From Gymnopus androsaceus JB14 (lineage: Eukaryota > Basidiomycota > Agaricomycetes > Agaricales > Omphalotaceae), in the NCBI GenBank assembly GCA_009733575.1, contig ML769628.1, forward strand, positions 39,728-103,727: 64,000 bases of DNA, read 5' to 3'. Below, in pieces: positions 56,694-64,000 of this stretch; position 1 is the stretch's first letter; each line of letters starts with the position of its first letter. Below the pieces are notes generated by a model. It had not been told where the DNA came from, did no database searches, and worked only from the letters and a program-made list of their open reading frames with translations. Position numbers and translations under genes: made by a program.

Positions 56694-57966
56694 TCAGCCT
56701 CCTCCTCTCCTCCTCCTCTCCCTCCAACTTACTATCTGTACTGACAACTTCCCTGATCTCTCCAAAAAAGTCAAATTTCCACTGATTAACTCTCTGATCG
56801 CAGTGATACCAGCTGGATATTCATCGAGATTGACATTAAACAACCTGAAATCCACCTTTTCAAGTAAAGCAAACTCTGGCCTCTCGAACATTGCATCAAT
56901 CGCAGACCATTGACCCCATAGCAATCGATTCTCCAGTGCACTATAGACGAGGTGTAGATCAAGGGTTAAATGCTGTAGAGAACACCTGCTTCCGACATCC
57001 TGGTTAAGAAGAGGTTTGAGAAGGGCCTGAATCATAAATACAGCAGTGCGCTGCGGAAGATGGCGCAGGTGTAAAATCTGTATATTGAGCGCATATTCAA
57101 GATAATTATTTAAATCTAGAAGCAATAAGCACAATTCTTCATAAGAGATAGTCCTGGCGCACCTTGAAATTGCGGGTTCTGGATCTCCAACTCTCTCAGG
57201 TTTCCACCGACATACTGCAGCAAGCGAATGCATTCGAAACTTGCCAAGTTTTGGCCAAGGCATAATGACCGCACATTACGAGCTTCGAATGGACATGAGT
57301 CATGTTGAAACCAAGTTATGAATGGATCAACCTCTAAACCCAGCCTCAAGCGTTTGAGCTGAGATTTTGGAGGTGGACCACCCGTTTCCAATTCGTGAAC
57401 AGAACCTGTCAAGTCCTGCCAGTCCGTCCAAACTATAGAGACATCTTAGGACCTCTAAGTGCATTGTGCGGCTTAACAATGATGTTAGTTCAGCACATGT
57501 GGAGATGTAAAATAGTTCGAGGGAAAGCTGTGTGAGAGAAGGAGCCCGCAATATTTTGGTCAGTTCTGTCCTAAGCAGAGGTGAAAGGGTGATCCAGTAG
57601 ACAGTAGAGAATGAGAGATTGTTCACATTGGAGAGCCGACGAACGACATCGGCTGTAGCATTATCTAGTTCGTCAGTGCTCCCATTCTCAAACTCTCGGA
57701 GTTCCAAGGACTGTACATATGACGGCAGGTAAGGTTTTGGCATCAAAGGAGGCAATAAATTGGCTAGTGGTCTTCAGATAAGCATCTATGCGCGCGCGCG
57801 AAGAGGATTTACGCGACGGCGGTTTGAGAACGATTTGTCGGAAGATGCCACGCTGCGAAGAGCGAACCCAAGCGCTTCCAACAAGGGCGCAGTTGCGAAG
57901 AGTACGTGTATCAAAATAGAGGTTGTCGAGGATGCAGTCTACAAGTTCGGTAGGTAGTGATTCCAT
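56694..57966 (-). pseudogene. F-box/LRR-like protein, two frameshifts
   Basis: The ATG at 57966 opens the F-box (MESLPTELVDCILDNLYFDT then RTLRNCALVGSAWVRSSQR). Leu-rich repeat-like segments follow: PYLPSYVQSLELREFENGS, LTQLSLELFYISTCAEL, LKRLRLGLEVDPFITWF and LRELEIQNPQFQ. A clean intron (CAAG|GTGCGC ... TTCTAG) then leads to DLNNYLEYALNIQILHLRHL and a tail at 56694. F-box proteins recruit substrates to SCF ubiquitin ligases. The frame must shift +1 twice: at the A-run 57735-57738 (DAKT versus DAKPYLPSY) and at 57446-57447 (before DVSIVWTDWQD). Each fits one extra A. It is either decayed or the sequence has homopolymer errors. Confidence 0.7.
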
Positions 57967-58086
57967 GTACACCGACGATTGGACGTTGACGTGAGGCGTG
58001 GTACTGTCACTCTTCAGTGACACGTGGCTGGTTGCTCATCCTTTTTCCCCATCCAACTTCAGCTTGACGGCTTGACTTCACTCATT
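57967..58086. promoter_or_regulatory. 120-bp divergent promoter of F-box gene and TMA16
   Basis: The F-box start (57966) and the TMA16 start (58087) point away from each other with only 120 bp between, so both promoters overlap here. Confidence 0.5.
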
Positions 58087-58827
58087 ATGGCTCCTTCAAA
58101 GACAGGAAAATCTGCTGCTGCTGCGGCCAAAAAATCATCTGGGAAAAAAGAAAAGGTCTTCCATCCTCAGTCCAGAAAAGCCGATCAGCTTTCACGAAAA
58201 TCTTTACGCAAAGAGAAAATGGGAAGTCTGGTATCTAGTCGGAATAAGAAGCATAATTTACTAGGTGAGTTTGCTCAACTTGTGGAACGGATCTATGTAT
58301 CGATTAACTTTCTGTATTATTCGTGAATTTCCATAGCCGACTTTTATGGATTTTTCTATCATTCATTGCCTGACGAAGGCACCCTGACGTTGGAAGAACT
58401 TCATGCCATCATAGCGAATGTCTGGCTCACACGACACGATGAAGAACTGGAGGAAGAACGAGCTGCACGGCGAAAAGGGAGACCAAAGAGCTTGAAAGAG
58501 AGTAAACTGGAAGAAGTAAAGTTACGGGAATCTGAGGAATATCGAACGGGTTTTGGTGAGTGTTGCTAACGCTTTGCTTTTCGTGCATTACGCAACTAAC
58601 CACCTCCCATTCCAGAGGTAATCGACTTAACACATCCTCAAAATGTCGCGTTATTCAGAACTTGGGAGCAAAAAGAAGTCGCATTCATTGACTTGCTGAG
58701 GTTTATACGTATCTCCAGTGCGAATCCGACGAGCGTTATCGTTTCGCGGCCGGGTAAGCATGTTTCAATAACGGGCCATCCGTCGATGGCTTTGGAAGAC
58801 AATGCCGATATGGAGCTGGATAGCTAG
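58087..58827 (+). CDS. TMA16: TMA16 ribosome-biogenesis / translation-associated protein
   Basis: Three exons (58087-58264, 58337-58555, 58616-58827) give 202 residues. The N-terminus KKEKVFHPQSRKADQLSRKS, then LRKEKMGSL, is the basic Tma16 signature. The exon joins ADFYGFFYHSLPDEGTLTLE and GFEVIDLTHPQNVALFRTWE continue the family pattern. Yeast Tma16 associates with pre-60S particles and ribosomes. The length is normal and no defect is seen. Confidence 0.88.
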
Positions 58828-58998
58828 TGGTTTAATAGTGGACCCTGTCATTCCGGTCGTACTGTGGAATAGATTCTTCGTCGGTTCTTCGGCGCTGCAG
58901 GCCCACTTCTTACCTGTACATGCTGTGGATACACACATATCTTGAAATACTATTATGCCGCACTGTTGCTGTTGAGAGAATGTCTCACTTTGTTTCAA

Positions 58999-59318
58999 TT
59001 TCTTCTCTTCAACCTCTTCGTTCTCTTACAGTTGGCGTTCCTCATCGAAGTCAAGGACACCATATGAATCGCAATCGGCCTATTGGTGAGTACTAATTTC
59101 CTGCAAGTGGTTTCACTCGCATATACTGCTTTTTCAGGTTGCAGCTGAGGTCCAGGCCTGAATGGGCTCCCAATACGGTACCTGGAAAGCTCTTTGCTGA
59201 ATATCTACAACGAATCCGTTCAGTTAATCAGGCTACTTCATCTCACGTCTTCCGCCGCCGTCAGATTAGATGGCCTCGACATCGAGGAATGCTTGCACAG
59301 CTCTATCTTATATCATGA
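58999..59318 (+). CDS. Possible small gene, two exons, unknown
   Basis: An exon ending ...SRTPYESQSAYW and a second starting LQLRSRPEWAPNTVPGKLFA and ending MLAQLYLIS with a TGA join in phase across an intron (GTGAGTAC ... TTTCAG, about 59090-59137). No ATG lies in this frame upstream. An ATG at 58978 opens the other frame, reading MSHFVSISSLQPLRSL, which looks like a mitochondrial presequence but is out of phase with exon 2. A one-base error would reconcile them. Function unknown. Confidence 0.35.
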
Positions 59319-59589
59319 AGGAGCTTCAATCTCCTTCAAACGCTACCCGAACATAGGCTGCTAGGCTGGTCCAAAACAACTGGCCATCTGTATTCTTTTA
59401 ATTTGGATACTTCACACCAATTTATCTTACGCGAAAGTTTCAACAACCAACAATAAAATCGACAGGATTCACTCGCAATTGTCCTGGGATCTTTGAAAAG
59501 ACATACTATACATAAGTATAAGAGCATAAACATAAATTGCGTATCGCAAAAACAGGTAGGGAGTGAAGGGAATGGGTGTAAAACCAAGG

Positions 59590-59990
59590 TCGGCAGGGGT
59601 TGTGGCGGGTCTTCGTCGTAGTCGATGACCTCTCCAACCCGCTTCAGGAGATTCTCCCTCGGCCTGCAGATTGAGGTAGTCATCCATTTCATCCCAGACG
59701 TTCTGGGCTTTGTATACCGATTCTTCTGAGGGTCTCAGTGGAGATCCTGTCCTAGTAAAGGCACTGGTTTCGCTCAGGAACTCAACAAGGGCATACCCTC
59801 CTCCGAGCCTAAGATCTCTGCCAGGTATATGTCCGGCGATAGGGTGTCACGTAGCGAGGGCTTGGGCGTAGGATGTGCTCGCAAGTCTGTAGCTCTTCGC
59901 TAGAAGTGGAAGCTACGATCTGGTTCTGAAGTTTCGGATCTACAGAGTTTATCGAACTGCACAACCCAGTCGCTATGGTCAGTACGGGTT
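59590..59990 (-). pseudogene. Decayed coding remnant, unknown
   Basis: Coding-like pieces on the minus strand follow one another in different frames: GLCSSINSVDPKLQNQIVAS, PSLRDTLSPDIYLAEILGSE, then FLSETSAFTRTGSPLRPSEE with KAQNVWDEMDDYLNLQAE. No intron of usable size separates them, so frameshifts are required. The family is not recognised. Confidence 0.35.
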
Positions 59991-60011
59991 TATCACTTCA
60001 ACTCTTTGCGT

Positions 60012-60585
60012 CAGATTTCACGGATCTCCACAGCTGTTCGACCAGTGAGACTGATGGTTGAATAATGAATAGCGGTCTGGGCCAACCCTCACTGCATTGA
60101 AATCGGAGGGCCACTGGCATAATAGACATTAAATGACTCAAGTGAATACGTATATGTATTGCGCTGAACATGCATTGTATGGTCGGAATCGAACGAGCTA
60201 TGACCCTGGGTGGAACTAAGTATACTTATACATACTAATGTAGGCCATAATCACGTCGAATTTCGAGGTAAAGAGGGTCGGTTGGAAGTAATAGAATGCA
60301 ATGTTTCGCATACATGAGCTTTCATAAAGGTAAGTTATCTGAGGTCAGAGCTAAGTATATATGTGTGGGGATTGAGTACTGCTGAATACCTTTCAGGTTT
60401 GGATGCTCGACTAGGTGATATGTTCTGAGGTTGAGCTTACTTAGGCTGCTGAGGAATCTTATCGTTGTTGCTACCTGCGCTCATTCTCACAATGTAACAT
60501 TGGGCCCAGACCTGAGACCGCCATTCAACCATCAGTCTCACCAGCCCCCTAGCCAACAGCTATGAGGATCCGTGGGATCTGACAC
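60012..60585. repeat. Imperfect inverted duplication
   Basis: The minus-strand sequence of 60012-60083 (CATTCAACCATCAGTCTCAC, GGATCCGTG-like, ATCTGAC) matches the plus strand at 60502-60585 with several changes and small indels. It may be arms of an old inverted element. Confidence 0.45.
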
Positions 60586-61251
60586 CTCTTGGGCGTCAAG
60601 TCTGAAAGGGCTCTTCGATTAGGCTGATCCTGTTCAGTTAATTCACGTTTGAGCTATTCGAGTTCTCATGATCAAGACTGTTAAGATCTAGGGCCAGATA
60701 ATCCAATGAAATGTAAATTTTAAGGTCGAACCAAGGAACTCGCAACTATCTCCGACGAGTCTGCATTAGCTTTGGACTTGGAGCTGTAGTTATGCTCCAA
60801 AACACTTAGCTTTCGTGCAGTAACTTCTCGAGTCCATGACGATAAGCTCTCAGATATCAATGCTCCTACTCGAAAGGCTCGACAATCTGCTCAGTACTCA
60901 GGACCTATTGACTTCGATATCAGGAAAGTATCAGCCTCCTTCGTCTCGCTGACCAGTAGCTTCAAGTAGTTCCTTGCAGCTGTAAGAACTCGAGGCATGT
61001 TTTTTCTTGAGGTCTGACAGAGCTCAGTTTCAAACTCGAAGAACTTGTGGGCGGTAGTATGATAGCTCATACTAGTATTTCTGGGGCTGCAAGCCTTGTG
61101 TCATGGTCACAACTACAGTGGAATGGGTGCTACTTATTGTACCGCGGCATCAAAGTTCGAGGCACCATGAAATATCAGGAGTGCCAAATGGGTGCGATAG
61201 GGTGTTAAATGTCCCAATTTGGCCCGAAATTTCTGCCGACCAGATGAAGCA
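60586..61251. other. Intergenic, nothing recognised
   Basis: No supported gene, promoter or repeat beyond ordinary low complexity. Confidence 0.4.
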
Positions 61252-62030
61252 TTACCCAGTTTTCCGCTTGGTACAGCTTTCCCGCTTGTGGCGTGGAAGG
61301 GAGCCCTCGTTCATAAGGACTGCATTACAGTCTAGACAGTGTGCGCGAAAACCCAAGTGTGCTGAATTGAAATGATCTATATAATCGATCAATCAGATAA
61401 TATTGTGAGAAAAAGGAAATTCGACCCACTTTCCCTACCCTGCTTGCTCGTGTATTCGCCAAGGCAGCCAAAATATTTGCAAAGAAATTTCCCGTTGGCC
61501 TCGCGGGGAGGAGGCTCGTAAGGGGCGATGTACAGCATTTCTTTAGGTATATTGAGAGTCTTACAAGCCCATGCCTCAAATTCTTCTGGTCCAGCGTAGG
61601 ACTGCACGAACTCTACCCACTCTTCCGGGGTCATGGGTTTTGGACGATCGCTGCAACTGTTCTTGATCAATCAATGATATTACCGCATTAAGATACAGGA
61701 ATGACAGATCCAGCCTGTAGACCAAAATGTTTTGCGAGACTGCTACACTCACTTTGAGAAAATTTCCTACTGGGGCTTTAAAGATATAGGGTATATCTTT
61801 AAAGCCCCATTAGGAATTTTTTTAAAGGTTTTGCGGTTTTATGGGTCGCGTGGTACCTGCTGGGACTGTCATTCCTGTCTTAGGAGCTACTCACGCCCTG
61901 TGTATCAAACTTTGAGCATTATGATACTCGCGGAACTCTTTTAATCTGCCATTCGGTGTCCTCAGTCTCAGCGCAATGAGATAGAAGAGATATATATTTA
62001 CCTAGGGAATAGGGATGATGCAGCAACCAT
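61252..62030 (-). CDS. Small zinc-finger-like protein, four exons
   Basis: Exons 62002-62030, 61895-61960, 61439-61650 and 61252-61361 add up to exactly 139 codons. The reading is MVAASSLFPRTPNGRLKEF, then EYHNAQSLIHRADRPKPMTP, EEWVEFVQSYAGPEEFEAWA, FLCKYFGCLGEYTSKQAHLG and FRAHCLDCNAVLMNEGSLPR followed by HKRESC. The last part has paired Cys (CKYFGC, CLDC) and an R-H...C ending that resembles a C2H2/C2HC zinc finger. All acceptors and donors are AG/GT, although the first intron (41 nt) is short. A TATAAAAG sits 114 bp upstream. It could be a small DNA-binding regulator. The family is not recognised with certainty. Confidence 0.55.
61758..61823. repeat. Near-perfect hairpin inside an intron
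   Basis: An 18-bp perfect stem (TGGGGCTTTAAAGATATA and its complement) with a 3-nt loop is extended outward by about 11 bp of imperfect pairing (AATTTCCTAC / TTAGGAATT). It lies in the 244-nt second intron of the zinc-finger-like gene. It looks like a tiny inverted-repeat insertion. Confidence 0.75.
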
Positions 62031-62143
62031 TGAATATTGTGATTCGAAAGTCAAGCTTGGGTCTGGGGAAGAGGATCTTCAGGGAGGAATGTCTCCAGAC
62101 TGCAATCAGCTTCAAAGTTGGAGATTGGGACGCTGGGCACCCG

Positions 62144-62151
62144 CTTTTATA
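62144..62151 (-). promoter_or_regulatory. TATA box of the zinc-finger-like gene
   Basis: TATAAAAG on the minus strand, 114 bp upstream of the proposed ATG at 62030. Confidence 0.5.
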
Positions 62152-62159
62152 GAAGGACA

Positions 62160-62870
62160 CCATGAGTTCGAAAGGGTCCAAAATGAAACAAAACTCACTA
62201 TTAGGAGTGCTGCTGCGTTGATGAATACTTTAGTTCGAGAACACATTCAACAACGTTACTACTTTTGAATGAGCCTGATTAGGAAGAATTACATGCTCGG
62301 TTATCGCAGGGATGTACTCGGAAAGAGGAGAGCTCGTATACGGAACAATACCATCCCTTGTTCCGAGCGAATCGACCAGCCTTCAATGATTTCCAAGATT
62401 CACGACCTGCAGTGATGGAAGATAAAAAGCAGGATAGCCGTACTCGTAGCAGTCTGTTTCGAGACCTCTGCCAGACAGCCTACTAGTACCAATTCTTCGC
62501 GTAGGTTCGACCTTTGTGTGGGAGGTGTCGGTAGCGAAAGCGTTGTATCAACGATGAACCCCGAGCGAGAGACGCGTTGGTGGCGCTGGTTCCAACGTAG
62601 AATTGCCGAAGATCTACATGTCGTGTCTGAAAATGGGAGGTTCCAACGCACCAAACTGAAGGATGTACCGTAGAGTGCTGCTCTCAAATTCAGCTGCGAA
62701 TTGACAGGTATTTGACCTGTCAAATAATCGCAAGCAGAACTTGCTGCTTGGCTTTTAACTTGGTTTGTTCACCGAGATAGCTCGAGGACGTCGAGCTGAG
62801 AGCGTTACATGTCCCACGGAACGATAAGATAATAGCAATGGCATCGTGATTGTCACATGATTCTATTTGA
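62160..62870. other. Intergenic, nothing recognised
   Basis: A 107-codon minus-strand frame (62400-62723) has no recognisable feature. No gene is called. Confidence 0.4.
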
Positions 62871-62876
62871 TTTAAT

Positions 62877-63010
62877 GCCAACTCCGAGATAAGTCAACGG
62901 AGTTGGCTTATCAGAGGATAAGCCAGCGCGGGATAAGCCAGCGCGGGCGTTGAGAGTCAACCGGCGCCGCTCCAGCGCCTATTAGCTTTGTTCTTTTGAC
63001 TCTCACCACC
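62877..63010. repeat. Cluster of short inverted and direct repeats
   Basis: CCAACTCCG and its complement form a hairpin (62878-62907). GATAAGCCAGCGCGGG is repeated in tandem at about 62918-62948. TGAGAGTCAA and its complement TTGACTCTCA lie about 50 bp apart (62950-63005). It is possibly the end of a degraded inverted-repeat element whose other end near 63110-63200 has CCCGCGCGGGCT and CTGGCTTATC. Confidence 0.5.
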
Positions 63011-63270
63011 ATCATCGAATTATCTTCAAATTCTCGCTTACCCACCCACCCTCACCTTTACCAGCTGTATGCTCCAGCTTTAGTCTCTGCGCGTGTAATT
63101 TATTTGCCCACCCGCGCGGGCTAAAGCCCAGCCAGATAATTTCCACTATTAATTATACTCCTACTTATCTCGATCTAACCACAGTCTGGCTTATCTACTG
63201 ACTAAGACTTCAATCTTGAATTCTCCGTGGCCACTCCGTTTATCCTCTATCTAGAAAGAAATGAGTCTGT

Positions 63271-63602
63271 TAGGCCTGAATACGATCCCTCTAGGAGGCT
63301 GACGTTGTACAAGAATCCTCGCTAGAGGCCTGCAAAGCGGAGGCAAATTTTGGCGTAGACTTTTTATTACCCGATATATTTTTGTAGATTAGCTATTTTG
63401 GGATCGGCCCGTTATGAAATGGAACCTGTTATCAGTATTTGGCCCGGTATATCCGAGCGGGCCAATCCCAAAATAGCTAATCTATAAAAATATATATCGG
63501 GTAATAAAAAGTCTACGCCAAAATTTGCCTCCGCTTTGCAGGCCTCTAGCGAGGAATCTTGTGTAGCAACGTCAGCCTCCTAGAGGGGTGGGATTCAGGC
63601 TT
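63271..63602. mobile_element. Palindromic MITE with 10-bp target duplication
   Basis: A 332-bp element made of two arms of about 135 bp, starting (T)AGGCCTGAAT / AAGCCTGAAT, with a spacer of about 60 bp. The arms share CTCTAGGAGGCTGACGTTG, CTAGAGGCCTGCAAAGCGG and TAGATTAGCTATTTTGGGAT. The 10-bp repeat ATGAGTCTGT borders it exactly (63261-63270 and 63603-63612). Target duplications of 9-10 bp suggest a Mutator-like origin. There is no coding capacity. Confidence 0.87.
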
Positions 63603-63612
63603 ATGAGTCTGT

Positions 63613-64000
63613 CAATGTCTGCTCAGGATCTGTCATACCCAGTTAGGAAGGAAAGAAGGAAGGTCCATTACACGGCATCCAAGTGCTGAACCCCGGTTTC
63701 AAAGCATTCGGTGTGGCAAGCACCGTTATCTCTGGGACTCCCGCTAGCCAGCTCTCATTGCTTGTACGTGATTGAACCTGCCTCATTGCCTAACAAAACC
63801 TTTTCGCTTCCAAATTCTGTATCACGAATTTTTACACGTTCTCTTTCAACATAAGTATACTGTTAATGGCTCATCGATCGCATCGAACTTACTTCAGTCA
63901 TTGGTGGTAAGTCTGCTATATTGGTGCAGCAGCAAATAACAGCGGTTCACTGAACAGCCTTCGCGTTCCGAAAATAACAAACTTATTTCTTCCTTATCAA
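63613..64000. other. Window end, nothing recognised
   Basis: No supported gene. The sequence may be the flank of a gene beyond the window. Confidence 0.4.

Overview
The window is fungal nuclear DNA, most likely from an agaricomycete basidiomycete. Genes are split by many introns of about 45-70 nt, and the gene content is typical of that group: a MATA-type HMG-box factor, Zds, MOZART1, XPF, TMA16, a probable DUF6697 protein, F-box and kinase-like families, and many small inverted-repeat elements. No tRNA, rRNA or CRISPR array was recognised.

Left half (0.2-36 kb). This is a segmentally duplicated locus. A 4-5 kb module occurs four times, arranged as two tandem pairs around a single-copy core. 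Each module holds, in order: the 3' end of a TAP-like alpha/beta hydrolase gene (H, + strand); a gene for a secreted, Kex2-processed repeat precursor (K, - strand); about 1.3 kb of decayed sequence (R); the 3' end of an HMG-box gene (- strand); and a 5' or internal piece of an alcohol dehydrogenase gene (- strand). The parent genes survive once each: hydrolase (1.6-3.75 kb), HMG factor (12.2-13.9 kb) and dehydrogenase (24.7-25.9 kb). The core between the pairs carries an F-BAR/DEP/RhoGAP gene, an SH3-PX-BAR (SNX9-like) gene and a frameshifted pectate lyase. The K proteins have a signal peptide followed by alternating short peptides, each ending in Trp-Lys-Arg or Trp-Arg-Arg, laid out like the yeast alpha-factor precursor. 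Only K4 (32825-33708) is fully open and full length. K1 has a frameshift, K2 a 6-bp duplication that makes a stop, and K3 a Trp-to-stop change.

Middle (36-48 kb). These are conserved housekeeping genes: an MFS sugar transporter divergent from XPF/Rad1 across a 108-bp shared promoter, a DUF6697-like protein, a 77-residue MOZART1 in three exons, and a Zds-family protein.

Right part (48-64 kb). Gene density falls. There are diverged repeat blocks, fold-back elements, a new 107-residue gene, an aminoglycoside-phosphotransferase-like pseudogene, a frameshifted F-box gene, TMA16, a small four-exon zinc-finger-like gene, and a palindromic MITE with a 10-bp target duplication.

Several otherwise coherent genes are broken by a single +1 insertion (hydrolase, K1, pectate lyase twice, Zds, F-box twice). 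Some of these may be assembly errors rather than pseudogenes. I could run no search: family names come from motif recognition, and splice sites were read by hand from consensus and frame continuity.
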